The notes beneath the pieces were generated by a model. The model saw only the letters and a list, made by a program, of their open reading frames with translations. It did no database searches and had not been told where the DNA came from. Source: a candidate division Zixibacteria bacterium SM23_81 (GTDB lineage Bacteria; SM23-81). From it: 24,785 nt of DNA. Positions within the stretch are counted from its first letter, which is position 1. The number at the start of each line of letters is the position of its first letter. The DNA lies in the NCBI GenBank assembly GCA_001304015.1, contig LJUY01000042.1, positions 1-24,785 on the forward strand, in the 5' to 3' direction. Position numbers and translations under genes: made by a program. Of the stretch, positions 15,907 to 23,601 are shown one piece after another.

Positions 15907-16833
15907 ATGAAAAGGCTGCGAATTTTGACTCTGGAAGTTATCATCCTTGCGGTCCTGTTCGTTCTGGGTGGCTGTGGAAAGAACGAGAGTCCGGTGGGGC
16001 CGGAAATCTCTGGCGATGATGAGGTGATCCTGCGGGCCTTTGTGGATGAGTACCCGGATCTGTTCACCTTAGATTATGAAGATAATGAGGATGGCTTGCA
16101 GGAAGCCGAGATCTGGAGCACTGATCCAGCGCTTCCCAGACCCATCGACCCGGTGGCTTTCTGGCGTGAGATCACCGATAAGCAGAGGGAGGTGGACATC
16201 CACATCGTCCAGGACTCCATCAGCACTGCCGAGGTGACCGTCACCACCTATATCCAGGGGCTGTTCCACACCGTGACCATGGATAGCCACTATACCAAAC
16301 AGATCGACGATACAGCGGTCATGTATGCCTATCTAGAGAAGACAAGGCCGGGACCCTCAAACGACGATACCCGCCGACATGGGGGCTGGACTTTGAAGAA
16401 GATCTCCGGCTGGGAGATCGTCTCCAATCCCTGCACCAAGCAGATCAACAGCGTGCAGATTACCTCCAGCAGTGGCCTGGTTGATACGGTTATCACCGAT
16501 ATCTCCAGCCTGTGGGACGTGGAGGATCTGTTCGTCTTCCAGCCGGGGGACAGCGTCACCCTCACGGTAGACACTGGCAATCCCCAAGATCTGGTCTTCC
16601 TGCACGCCCCGCGGGTGTTCCGGCGCCCCTTCAAGCACATCGGTGGTGGCGTCTTTACGGGCACCTGGGTGACGGGCCAGTGGCCCCATGCGGATGTAAG
16701 GCCCCGAGGCAGACACGCAACCATCGACGTCATCGACCACGGCACCGTGTTTGACGACGAATTCCCTTACGATTCGAGGGCCTGGGGAATGGTCTACTTC
16801 GTGGGAGCACGCCTGGATTTTGATGAGGACTAG
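15907..16833 (+). CDS. Uncharacterised lipoprotein under a sigma-54 promoter
   Basis: A 308-residue protein with a type II signal peptide (basic start MKRLR, hydrophobic stretch, lipobox LGGC with Cys23), so it should be a lipid-anchored envelope protein. The ATG has a strong Shine-Dalgarno (AAGGAGG, 15892-15898) at 8 bases. I do not recognise a family. Residues about 35-165 (ILRAFVDEYPDLFTLDYED... HGGWTLKKISGWEIV) resemble in pattern small NTF2-like or stress-associated domains that end with a Trp-rich KKISGW strand. The rest (SVQITSSSG... GDSVTLTVDTGNPQDLVFLH) looks like a beta-sandwich. It is a single-gene unit with a terminator at 16859. The sigma-54 promoter implies control by an enhancer-binding activator. 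Confidence 0.75.
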   Translation: MKRLRILTLEVIILAVLFVLGGCGKNESPVGPEISGDDEVILRAFVDEYPDLFTLDYEDNEDGLQEAEIWSTDPALPRPIDPVAFWREITDKQREVDIHIVQDSISTAEVTVTTYIQGLFHTVTMDSHYTKQIDDTAVMYAYLEKTRPGPSNDDTRRHGGWTLKKISGWEIVSNPCTKQINSVQITSSSGLVDTVITDISSLWDVEDLFVFQPGDSVTLTVDTGNPQDLVFLHAPRVFRRPFKHIGGGVFTGTWVTGQWPHADVRPRGRHATIDVIDHGTVFDDEFPYDSRAWGMVYFVGARLDFDED

Positions 16834-16858
16834 GGGGTTTTCAGAAACTAAAACTCGA

Positions 16859-16892
16859 GGCGGGGTGAGTTACGCTCATCCCGCCTTTTTTT
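16859..16892 (+). terminator. Terminator between convergent genes
   Basis: GGCGGGGTGAG (16859-16869) pairs with CTCATCCCGCC (16875-16885), with one G-T pair and a 5-base loop, followed by seven T. It serves the lipoprotein gene. In the other direction the same stem is followed by a weaker T tract and may also serve the minus-strand ECF gene. Confidence 0.88.
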
Positions 16893-16905
16893 ATATGTTC
16901 GATAG

Positions 16906-17454
16906 CTAAGACGAACTCTGAGTGGGACCGTATGGAATTCTTTCTGAGATCATATAGCCCACCAGGCCTCCCAGGCCTCCGGAGAGGGCGCCGATGATGA
17001 TAAGCAGGATGAGTGGTCGCTGCACGATGCCCCCTACCAGGGCCACCATGGTAATTCCAATGACGTTTGCGACCGTACAAGCGAGAACAAATCGGCACAG
17101 ACGGGTTCGTTTCGCCCCTGCGGGGATCATAAAGACCAGGTCGACGGACACCCCGGGCAGGAGAAAGATGAGCATGGAGAGGATTCCGTGAATGGGCACC
17201 AGACCTAAAATCAAGGCCGTTCCTCCCTGAATGAAGGCCGTGAAAGTGGCACTGCCGGCCTTTCCAACGATTCCTCTGGCCAGGGCCAGCCATATCATAT
17301 ACAGACCTCCGAAGAAGACACCTCCGGGAATGGACAGAGTCCCCAGGAGGAAGCGTGACAGAGGATTCAGCAGAGGCTTTGTGGCCAGTCCCAGGGCGGC
17401 TAACAGAGAGATGATCAGGAAATCTCTCAGGGTGTAACCTTCTCTTGGGGACAT
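16906..17454 (-). CDS. ECF transporter S component (substrate-binding membrane subunit)
   Basis: A 182-residue, very hydrophobic protein with about six helices. Sequence style matches the S component (YkoE-like/thiamine-related) families: LRDFLIISLLAALGLATKPLLNPL near the N-terminus, IPGGVFFGGLYMIWLALARGIVGKAG in the middle, and GALSGGLGGLVGYMISERI at the end. S components capture a vitamin or metal and work with shared EcfA-EcfA'-EcfT modules. None of those is present here, so it would depend on a module elsewhere. A GGAG lies about 13 bases before the ATG, rather distant. A good promoter lies upstream on the same strand. The substrate cannot be read from sequence; thiamine or its pyrimidine precursor is a guess. 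Confidence 0.75.
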   Translation of the reverse strand: MSPREGYTLRDFLIISLLAALGLATKPLLNPLSRFLLGTLSIPGGVFFGGLYMIWLALARGIVGKAGSATFTAFIQGGTALILGLVPIHGILSMLIFLLPGVSVDLVFMIPAGAKRTRLCRFVLACTVANVIGITMVALVGGIVQRPLILLIIIGALSGGLGGLVGYMISERIPYGPTQSSS

Positions 17455-17531
17455 TTTTATATTCGGTCTCCTTATAGCGAGAATATGGGATATGCCCCGG
17501 TTGAGAACAAACCAGCAGAAGGGGATTTTTT

Positions 17532-17560
17532 ATGTTAAGAATCTCATTGCTTCCTGTCAA
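17532..17560 (-). promoter_or_regulatory. Sigma-70 promoter for the ECF S component gene
   Basis: On the minus strand, TTGACA (17560-17555), a 17-base spacer and TAACAT (17537-17532) form a strong promoter. The leader of about 70 bases can fold CCCC/GGGG plus GGTT/AACC (17495-17524) but shows no known riboswitch motif. Confidence 0.7.
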
Positions 17561-17623
17561 GTCTTATTTTAATATGGACTCATGGAAATCACTGGGGTTT
17601 TATAGAGAACAAGAGAATTTCTC

Positions 17624-17653
17624 TTGACTATTATGGAAGAGAAAATATATATT
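17624..17653 (+). promoter_or_regulatory. Sigma-70 promoter for the glycolytic operon
   Basis: TTGACT (17624-17629) and TATATT (17648-17653) are separated by 18 bases; TATATA at 17646-17651 gives a 16-base alternative. It is divergent from the ECF promoter about 64 bases away. Confidence 0.6.
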
Positions 17654-17690
17654 TTGAGTTCATATCGAAAAGGAACGGAGGTGGGCTGAA

Positions 17691-18734
17691 GTGAAAGTCG
17701 GCATCTTAACTGGTGGAGGCGATTGTCCTGGGCTTAACGCGGTGATCCGAGCGGTGACCAAGAAGGCCCTGGATGTATATGGATATGAGGTGGTGGGGAT
17801 TTTAGAGGGATGGCGTGGTTTGCTGGAGAAAAGGACAAAAAAATTAACCTTGAAAGACGTCTCCGGCATCTTGCATCGAGGGGGGACGATTCTGAAGTCC
17901 TCCAGAACCAATCCTCTTCAGTCGCCACAGCACGTGAGAGATTGTTTCCAGAACCTTAAAGAGATAGGCATCGATGCACTGGTAGTCATTGGAGGGGAAG
18001 ACACCTTGGGTGTCGCCAGGGAGCTTTATGGCAGAGGTGTCAAGGTGGTGGGTGTGCCCAAGACCATCGACAACGATCTGAATGGTACTGATTTCACTTT
18101 TGGATTCGACACGGCGGTGAACATCGCCACTGAGGCCATCGATCGTCTGCATACCACGGCCGAATCGCATAATCGCGTGATGATCGTCGAGGTCATGGGC
18201 CGCCATGCCGGCTGGATTGCCGTGCAGGCCGGGCTGGCTGGGGGCGCGGACGTGATTCTCATTCCCGAAAAGCCGTTTGATATCGATAAGGTCTGTAACC
18301 TGATCAAAAAAAGGCATAAGAGGGGAAAGGATTTCAGCATTGTGGTGGTCGCCGAGGGAGCCAAGTTTCCCACCTCGGAGGGCCAAGATGGCACGGTTGT
18401 GGTCCAGGATGTAGAGAAGGACGCCTTCGGTCACGTTCGTCTGGGCGGCATCGGGAATGTGCTGGGTCGCGAGATCCATCGCAAGACGGGCTTTGACACA
18501 CGAGTGACCATTCTTGGTTACCTGCAGCGAGGAGGATCTCCCACGGCCTTTGATCGAGTTCTGGCCACTCGTTTCGGCATCGCCGCCATCGATTTAGTCA
18601 AGGAGGGTACCTTTGGCAAGATGGTGGCTTTGAGGGGCAACCAGATTGTGGCCGTGGACCTTTCCGAGGCCACCAAGGGAATCAAAGAGGTGGACGAGAA
18701 GCTCTATGAAATCGCAGAGGTCTTTTTTGGCTAA
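17691..18734 (+). CDS. 6-phosphofructokinase, predicted pyrophosphate-dependent
   Basis: A 347-residue PfkA-superfamily enzyme that phosphorylates fructose 6-phosphate to fructose 1,6-bisphosphate. Seen: the N-terminal nucleotide loop LTGGGDCPGLNAVIR; GGEDT at 101-105; PKTIDND at 123-129 with the catalytic Asp127; VEVMGRHAGW; AEGAK. Established: the residues matching E. coli Gly104 and Gly124 decide the phosphoryl donor. Gly/Gly means ATP; Asp at 104 and Lys at 124 mean pyrophosphate. Here they are Asp104 and Lys124, so PPi is predicted, as in the actinobacterial Amycolatopsis-type enzyme whose GGEDT motif it shares. The gene starts with GTG, with GGAGG (17677-17681) 9 bases upstream. It leads the glycolytic operon, 18 bases before the aldolase gene. 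Confidence 0.93.
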   Translation: MKVGILTGGGDCPGLNAVIRAVTKKALDVYGYEVVGILEGWRGLLEKRTKKLTLKDVSGILHRGGTILKSSRTNPLQSPQHVRDCFQNLKEIGIDALVVIGGEDTLGVARELYGRGVKVVGVPKTIDNDLNGTDFTFGFDTAVNIATEAIDRLHTTAESHNRVMIVEVMGRHAGWIAVQAGLAGGADVILIPEKPFDIDKVCNLIKKRHKRGKDFSIVVVAEGAKFPTSEGQDGTVVVQDVEKDAFGHVRLGGIGNVLGREIHRKTGFDTRVTILGYLQRGGSPTAFDRVLATRFGIAAIDLVKEGTFGKMVALRGNQIVAVDLSEATKGIKEVDEKLYEIAEVFFG

Positions 18735-18752
18735 CAGATCGGTGGAGGAACC

Positions 18753-19676
18753 ATGGCGCTGACCACCAACCTGGAGCTTCAAAGAGAAGCGCAACGCGGA
18801 AAATACGCCGTGGGAGCATTTAACACCAGCAACTTGGAGATCACCCAGGCTATCTTGGAAGCCGCCGTGGAGTGCCGTTCGCCGGTGATTGTGGCCACCT
18901 CGCAGAGCGCCATCGAATATGCCGGGATACAGGTGCTGTCTGATTTGATCCGCACTCTGGCGCGACCTCTGGCCATTCCCGTGAGCCTTCATCTGGACCA
19001 TGGGACCGATTACGACATCATCGTCGGCTGTCTGCGCCACGGCTGGACCTCAGTGATGATCGATGGCTCCCACGCTCCGCTGGAGGAGAACATCGCCATG
19101 ACCTCGGAGATCGTCAAAATGGCCCACGCCGTTGGCGTTTCCGTGGAGGCTGAGTTGGGTCGGTTGATTGGCATCGAGGATCACATCTCCGTTCAGGTGG
19201 ACCAGGCTCACCTCACCGAGCCGGAGGAGGCGGTTAGATTTGTGTCTGAAACCGCCTGTGACGCTCTGGCCGTGGCCATCGGTACCTCTCATGGTGCTTA
19301 CAAGTTCAAGGGGAAGCCTCAACTGGATTTTGACAGGCTCAAAGCCATCGTCCAGAAGGTACAAACACCTCTGGTCCTGCACGGCGCCTCAAGCGTAAAA
19401 GGGGAGATGGTGGAAAGGGGGGCCAAGTACGGGGCAAAACTCTCCGGAGCCGCAGGCGTGCCCGAGGAGCACATTCGCAAGGCCGTGTCTCTGGGCATCA
19501 CCAAGGTCAACATTGACACCGATCTGCGGCTGACCTTCACCACTGAAACGCGTAAATTTCTCCAGGAACACCCGGAGATCTTTGACCCGCGCAAGATATT
19601 GGCAGCCAGCCGTCAGGCCATGAAAGAAGTCGTCAAGGAAAAAATCGAGTTGCTGGGCAGCGCGGGCAGAGCCTAA
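18753..19676 (+). CDS. fba: Class II fructose-bisphosphate aldolase
   Basis: A 307-residue zinc-dependent aldolase that splits fructose 1,6-bisphosphate into DHAP and glyceraldehyde 3-phosphate. Seen: HLDHG with catalytic Asp82 and zinc ligand His83; EAELG (Glu132/Glu134); GTSHG with His180; HGASSVKGE with His210; and the phosphate-binding end KVNIDTDLRL. The N-terminal GAFNTSNLE is typical. Length fits the shorter class IIB aldolases. GGAGG lies in the short gap after the PFK gene. It consumes the PFK product, so gene order follows pathway order. Confidence 0.94.
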   Translation: MALTTNLELQREAQRGKYAVGAFNTSNLEITQAILEAAVECRSPVIVATSQSAIEYAGIQVLSDLIRTLARPLAIPVSLHLDHGTDYDIIVGCLRHGWTSVMIDGSHAPLEENIAMTSEIVKMAHAVGVSVEAELGRLIGIEDHISVQVDQAHLTEPEEAVRFVSETACDALAVAIGTSHGAYKFKGKPQLDFDRLKAIVQKVQTPLVLHGASSVKGEMVERGAKYGAKLSGAAGVPEEHIRKAVSLGITKVNIDTDLRLTFTTETRKFLQEHPEIFDPRKILAASRQAMKEVVKEKIELLGSAGRA

Positions 19677-19691
19677 AAAAGCTATAGCCAA

Positions 19692-19708
19692 TTTGTAAAA
19701 TTTACAAA
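19692..19708. promoter_or_regulatory. Perfect dyad directly before the gap ribosome binding site
   Basis: TTTGTAAA (19692-19699) and TTTACAAA (19701-19708) flank a single A. The dyad abuts AGGAGG (19709-19714), the Shine-Dalgarno of the GAPDH gene. It could be an operator or an RNA hairpin limiting ribosome access. No -35/-10 pair is evident beside it. Confidence 0.4.
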
Positions 19709-19720
19709 AGGAGGAATAAG

Positions 19721-20719
19721 ATGGCGGTTCGCATTGCCATCAACGGATTCGGTCGCATCGGCCGAATGGTATATCGGGACGGGATGAAGAATTCCAAGCT
19801 GGACATCGTGGCCGTGAACGACCTCACCGACACCAAAACCCTGGCCCATCTGTTGAAGTACGATTCCGTGCATGGGGTCATGGATGTAGAGGTCAGGGCT
19901 CAAGAGGGTGCCATCCTGGTGGGAGGCGCTCAGGTGCAGGCTTTTGCCGAGAAGGATCCCGAGAAGCTTCCCTGGGGGGAGTTGGGGGTGGATGTGGTCA
20001 TCGAGTCGACGGGCAAGTTCCGCTCCCGAGAGGACGCCTCCAAACACCTTGCGGCGGGCGCCAAAAAGGTCATGATCTCGGCGCCGGGAAAAGGTATGGA
20101 CCTGACCATCGTCATGGGCATCAATCATCACCAGTATGACCCCAGCAAGCACGACATCGTTTCGACCGCATCATGCACCACCAACTGCTTTGCGCCCGTG
20201 GTCAAGGTGCTCAACGATGCCTTTGGGATCGTTAAGGGGCTGATGACCACCATTCATGCCTATACCAACGACCAGAGGATACTGGATTTTCCTCACAAGG
20301 ACCTCCGCAGAGCCCGGGCGGCAGCCATGTCCATGATTCCCACCACCACTGGTGCCGCCGTCGCCACAACTCTGGTGTTGCCGGAGCTGAAGGGGAAATT
20401 GGACGGCATGGCCGTTCGGGTGCCCACTTGGGATGGTTCAATGGTTGACTTCGTGGCGGAGCTGAAGAAATCCGTGACCCGAGAGCAGGTCAACGGGGCC
20501 ATTCAAGCCGCAGCCCAAGGTCCTCTGAAGGGCATTTTAGAGTACACCGAGGATCCCATCGTATCGGTGGACGTCATTGGAAATCCGCACTCCTCCGTTT
20601 TTGACGGCCTTTCCACTATGGTCATGGGCGGCAATATGGTCAAGGTGGTGTCCTGGTACGACAATGAGCGTGCCTATGCACTCCGAATGGTGGAGTTGGC
20701 CGAACACATGTTGAGATAG
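19721..20719 (+). CDS. gap: Glyceraldehyde-3-phosphate dehydrogenase, type I
   Basis: A 332-residue NAD-dependent enzyme that makes 1,3-bisphosphoglycerate. Seen: the Rossmann start [16 protein letters not shown]; Asp34 in VAVNDLTD, the usual mark of NAD preference; catalytic Cys152 in [20 protein letters not shown]; the [15 protein letters not shown] phosphate site; [12 protein letters not shown]; and the C-terminal [22 protein letters not shown] stands 6 bases before the ATG. It is the third gene of the operon, 44 bases after the aldolase and 10 bases before pgk. The gap before it holds a 17-base dyad, the only notable spacer in the operon. Confidence 0.95.
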   Translation: MAVRIAINGFGRIGRMVYRDGMKNSKLDIVAVNDLTDTKTLAHLLKYDSVHGVMDVEVRAQEGAILVGGAQVQAFAEKDPEKLPWGELGVDVVIESTGKFRSREDASKHLAAGAKKVMISAPGKGMDLTIVMGINHHQYDPSKHDIVSTASCTTNCFAPVVKVLNDAFGIVKGLMTTIHAYTNDQRILDFPHKDLRRARAAAMSMIPTTTGAAVATTLVLPELKGKLDGMAVRVPTWDGSMVDFVAELKKSVTREQVNGAIQAAAQGPLKGILEYTEDPIVSVDVIGNPHSSVFDGLSTMVMGGNMVKVVSWYDNERAYALRMVELAEHMLR

Positions 20720-20729
20720 GGAACCGCTC

Positions 20730-21929
20730 ATGTCTAAGCTGACCATCGATGATCTCCATCTGGCGGGCAAACGGGTGTTGACCAGGGTAGACTTCAACGT
20801 TCCCCTGGATAAGGATCAGCAGATCACCGATGACCGTCGGATCAAAGCGGCCCTGCCCACCATCGAGAGAATCCTCTCTCAGAGAGGAAAACCCATCCTC
20901 ATGTCTCACCTGGGCCGACCCAAGGGACAGGTGGTCCCGGAGATGAGCCTCAAGCCAGTGGCCTTGAGATTAGAAAACCTCCTTGGCCATAAGGTACTTA
21001 TGGCAGAAGATTGCGTGGGTCCGTCTGTACAGGACCTAGTGGCGGGGATGGGGGAAGGACAGGTGACTCTCCTGGAAAATCTCAGGTTTCATGAGCAGGA
21101 GACGGAAAACGATGCCGATTTTGCCCGTCAGTTGGCGAAATTGGGAGATGTTTATGTCAACGACGCCTTTGGCACTGCTCACCGAGCTCATGCCTCCACT
21201 GTAGGGGTGGTCCGTTTTTTCCCAGAGGCCGCTGCCGGCTATCTGATGAGAAGGGAATTGGACTATTTGGGGAGGGCTTTACATCGCCCAGCTCGGCCAT
21301 TCGTGGCCATTTTGGGTGGGGCCAAAATATCCGGGAAGATCGAGGTCATACAGAATTTGATGCCCAAGGTGGATGTGCTGCTCATCGGTGGCGGCATGGC
21401 CTATACCTTTCTCAAAGCCAGAGGCCTGGGGATTGGTGAATCGCTGCTGGAGGAGGACAAGGTGCCTTTGGCCGAAGAGATCCTCCAGCAGTCGCGGGAT
21501 CGAGGGCTGGATTTTCAGCTGCCCGTGGACTGCGTTGTGACCGCAGAGATCGACCAGCCCGCCGAGAGCAAGGTGGTCGGGGTGGAGGAGATTCCCTTGG
21601 GTTGGCGGGGAGTGGACATAGGGCCCAAAACCTCAGCCCTGTTTACCGAAAGGATTATCACGGGCAAGACCGTCGTGTGGAACGGTCCCATGGGGGTCTT
21701 TGAGGTTGAGGCGTTCGCCAAGGGCACACGCGACGTAGCTAAAGCGTTGGCCAAAGCCACCGAAGCCGGGGGAATCACCATTGTGGGGGGAGGGGATTCT
21801 GCTGCCGCCGTGGCCCAGGTGAGTCTCAAGGACCGTATCAGCCATATCTCTACGGGAGGCGGTGCCTCTTTGGAGTTTCTAGGGGGCAAGACTCTGCCTG
21901 GAGTTGAGGCTCTCACTGAGAAAACTTGA
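20730..21929 (+). CDS. pgk: Phosphoglycerate kinase
   Basis: A 399-residue kinase that transfers phosphate from 1,3-bisphosphoglycerate to ADP. Seen: RVDFNVPLDKD near the start; LMSHLGRPKG; NLRFHEQE; NDAFGTAHRAHAST; the hinge-side FVAILGGAKISGKIEVI; LLIGGGMAYTFL; WNGPMGVFE; and the nucleotide-site GGGDSAAAVAQ with ISTGGGASLEFL at the C-terminus. Length is normal for bacterial PGK. It lies 10 bases after gap; its stop (21927-21929) is 20 bases before the TPI start at 21950, with the TPI ribosome binding site in between. Confidence 0.96.
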   Translation: MSKLTIDDLHLAGKRVLTRVDFNVPLDKDQQITDDRRIKAALPTIERILSQRGKPILMSHLGRPKGQVVPEMSLKPVALRLENLLGHKVLMAEDCVGPSVQDLVAGMGEGQVTLLENLRFHEQETENDADFARQLAKLGDVYVNDAFGTAHRAHASTVGVVRFFPEAAAGYLMRRELDYLGRALHRPARPFVAILGGAKISGKIEVIQNLMPKVDVLLIGGGMAYTFLKARGLGIGESLLEEDKVPLAEEILQQSRDRGLDFQLPVDCVVTAEIDQPAESKVVGVEEIPLGWRGVDIGPKTSALFTERIITGKTVVWNGPMGVFEVEAFAKGTRDVAKALAKATEAGGITIVGGGDSAAAVAQVSLKDRISHISTGGGASLEFLGGKTLPGVEALTEKT

Positions 21930-21949
21930 TGCAAAGCGGGGGAAAAACG

Positions 21950-22705
21950 ATGCGCCGTGCCATCATCGCGGGCAATTGGAAGATGCACAAAACGGGCCCC
22001 GAGGCCGTTCAGCTGGCCAAGGAGCTGTTGAACAGAGTCTCTGATGTGAGTAACATAGAGATCGTTGTCTGCCCACCTTTCACGGCTTTGGAGTCGGTGG
22101 CATGGGTTCTGGGCGAGGGTCCCGTGAAAATTGGGGCTCAGAACATGCACTGGGCAGATGAAGGTGCTTACACCGGAGAGGTGGCGGCCAAAATGCTCTT
22201 GACAATAGGATGCCGATATGTTATTTTAGGGCATTCGGAGAGAAGAGCACACTTTGGAGAATCTAATTCCATTGTTAATAAGAAGTTGAAAGCAGCATTG
22301 GCCACCTCGCTGGTTCCCATCGTCTGTGTGGGCGAGAAGCTGGGGGAACGGGAGAAAGGCCAAACGGAGGCTGTGGTACAGGGTCATGTTGTGGGTGCTT
22401 TTGAGGGTTTGTCTCCCGCCGACCTTCAGTCGGTGATTCTGGCATATGAGCCCGTCTGGGCCATTGGGACGGGAAAGACAGCGTCGCCGGAACAGGCTAA
22501 TGAGGTACATGCTTTTATTAGAGATCTGCTAAAAAAGAGCTTCGGAGAGTCCCTGGCACGAGACATTCGAATTCAGTATGGAGGCAGCGTGAAACCCGAA
22601 AACGCCGCCTCTTTGTTGAGCCAGCCTGAAATCGATGGTGCTTTAGTCGGGGGAGCCAGCCTGGATGCCGAATCCTTCTCCCAGATTATCAAAGCTGTAA
22701 CATAG
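21950..22705 (+). CDS. tpiA: Triosephosphate isomerase
   Basis: A 251-residue TIM-barrel enzyme interconverting DHAP and glyceraldehyde 3-phosphate. Seen: IIAGNWKMHKT with catalytic Lys11; YVILGHSERR with His95; LAYEPVWAIGTG with Glu167; the IRIQYGGSVKPENA phosphate loop; and DGALVGGASL near the end. In-frame starts at 21926 (TTG) and 21929 (ATG) would overlap the pgk end. ATG 21950, with GGGGGA (21938-21943) 6 bases upstream and the usual MRR-I-IAGNWKM opening, is chosen. It is followed 10 bases later by secG. Confidence 0.95.
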   Translation: MRRAIIAGNWKMHKTGPEAVQLAKELLNRVSDVSNIEIVVCPPFTALESVAWVLGEGPVKIGAQNMHWADEGAYTGEVAAKMLLTIGCRYVILGHSERRAHFGESNSIVNKKLKAALATSLVPIVCVGEKLGEREKGQTEAVVQGHVVGAFEGLSPADLQSVILAYEPVWAIGTGKTASPEQANEVHAFIRDLLKKSFGESLARDIRIQYGGSVKPENAASLLSQPEIDGALVGGASLDAESFSQIIKAVT

Positions 22706-22715
22706 GGGAAATTCG

Positions 22716-23120
22716 ATGTACTCTATTTTAGTCGTTCTCCATATCATAGTATCCTTGGGCCTGGTCCTGGTGGTCTTGCTGCAATCAGGTAAGGGGACGG
22801 GCTTAGCGGGAGCTTTTGGAGGTGGTGGAGGTGCCATGGGAGCTGTTTTTGGGGGCCGGGGAGCCGCCACCTTTCTCAGCAAACTCACCACCGTTCTGGC
22901 CGTCGCCTTTTTCATAAGCTGTTTAGGACACAGTCTGCTGGTCTCCCGGAGATTTGCCTCTCGTGAGGAGAGTGCCATACGCAAGGAGGCCGAACGCCAG
23001 GCTCAGCAAACTCAGGCTCCCGTGCCTTTGGTGCCCCCTCCTGTTCAGCAACCAACTGAGGGAGTTGAGGAGGGCACCACGACGCCTCCCTCTGCACAGG
23101 AGGGCGAAAGCGGTCAGTAA
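22716..23120 (+). CDS. secG: Preprotein translocase subunit SecG
   Basis: A 134-residue protein with two membrane helices: an N-terminal one (SILVVLHIIVSLGLVLVVLLQ) followed by the SecG hallmark QSGKGTGLAGAFGGG, and a second (LTTVLAVAFFISCLGHSLLV) after FLSKLT. SecG assists SecYE in protein export. The C-terminal ~45 residues are a Glu/Gln/Pro-rich tail longer than in E. coli SecG. It lies 10 bases after tpiA and 13 bases before tRNA-Leu. The tpiA-secG pairing is common in bacteria. Confidence 0.92.
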   Translation: MYSILVVLHIIVSLGLVLVVLLQSGKGTGLAGAFGGGGGAMGAVFGGRGAATFLSKLTTVLAVAFFISCLGHSLLVSRRFASREESAIRKEAERQAQQTQAPVPLVPPPVQQPTEGVEEGTTTPPSAQEGESGQ

Positions 23121-23133
23121 TTATCCCTAGCGT

Positions 23134-23219
23134 GCCGAAGTGGTGGAATTTTGGTAGACACGCTGTCTTGAGGGGGCAGTGGGTGGACGCCCGTGCGGGT
23201 TCGAGTCCCGCCTTCGGCA
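23134..23219 (+). tRNA. tRNA-Leu (anticodon GAG)
   Basis: Acceptor stem GCCGAAG (23134-23140) pairs with CTTCGGC (23212-23218), followed by discriminator A. The anticodon stem CTGTC/GGCAG encloses the loop TTGAGGG, giving anticodon GAG. A long variable arm (GGGTGGACGCCC) marks a class II tRNA. The T arm GCGGG-TTCGAGT-CCCGC is perfect. CCA is not encoded (TCA follows). The secG to tRNA-Leu(GAG) order also occurs in E. coli (secG-leuU). Confidence 0.95.
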
Positions 23220-23258
23220 TCAAATATATTTGCTGAAAAAGAAAAGTTGTTACTTTAG

Positions 23259-23288
23259 GGGCACGACATGTCGTGCCCTTTTTTATTT
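23259..23288 (+). terminator. Palindromic terminator after tRNA-Leu
   Basis: GGGCACGACA (23259-23268) and TGTCGTGCCC (23269-23278) form a perfect 20-base palindrome, followed by TTTTTTATTTT. It closes the pfk-to-tRNA transcript. A decayed relative lies at 23455-23479. Confidence 0.8.
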
Positions 23289-23300
23289 TGATGAAGCTAG

Positions 23301-23362
23301 AGGCTGGTTTGAGGTTGTAGAAGCTGGTTAGGCGACTGGAAGCGAGAAGCTGGATGCTGGAT
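23301..23362. repeat. Dispersed repeat, left part
   Basis: The segment 23312-23329 matches 15228-15245 in 17 of 18 bases. GAGGCTGG before it and GGATGCTGG after it also recur in the 15.2-kb element. The rest has diverged. Confidence 0.65.
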
Positions 23363-23454
23363 AAAAATCTAGGAGCCTTGGGACGATCAAGCCAGTCGAA
23401 ATCCGACAGACGTGACGCTCCTCGAAGCTGCAAACCGCTAAATTAATATTTTAT

Positions 23455-23479
23455 AGGGGTACAGCATGCTGAGCTTTTT
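23455..23479. repeat. Decayed copy of the tRNA terminator palindrome family
   Basis: AGGGGTACAGCATGCTGAGC resembles AGGGGCACGACATGTCGTGC at 23257-23276 and keeps a 10-base palindromic core, CAGCATGCTG (23462-23471), followed by a T run. The outer stem no longer pairs. Confidence 0.5.
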
Positions 23480-23507
23480 TTGTGCCAGGAAGGGATTCCA
23501 TGAATCT

Positions 23508-23537
23508 GTAGGGGCGTATTGCACAATACGCCCCTAC
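23508..23537. repeat. Perfect palindromic element (GTAGGGGCGTATTG type)
   Basis: GTAGGGGCGTATTG (23508-23521) and CAATACGCCCCTAC (23524-23537) are exact inverted repeats around CA. There is no T tract, so it is a repeat element rather than a terminator. Similar GTAGGGGCG palindromes occur as REP-like intergenic repeats in many bacteria (general knowledge, not searched here). Confidence 0.75.
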
Positions 23538-23601
23538 ATCAGTGTTGACCATATGTAGTTTTGCGAAGGTTCACGGCTCATACAATCCTTTCCTTGTTTT
23601 A

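Noticed and set aside
17455-17530. TPP or other known riboswitch before the ECF S component
   Set aside because: The leader is only about 70 bases and lacks the CTGAGA and related conserved boxes of the TPP riboswitch.
16841-17560. A 239-codon minus-strand frame overlapping the ECF S component
   Set aside because: It is rich in Arg, Pro and Gly without domain pattern, while the shorter frame on the same strand encodes a clear multi-helix membrane protein.
19692-19708. A Rex operator before gap
   Set aside because: The sequence is TTTGTAAA-A-TTTACAAA. Rex sites have TTGTGA and TCACAA half-sites with wider spacing, so I report only an unnamed dyad.
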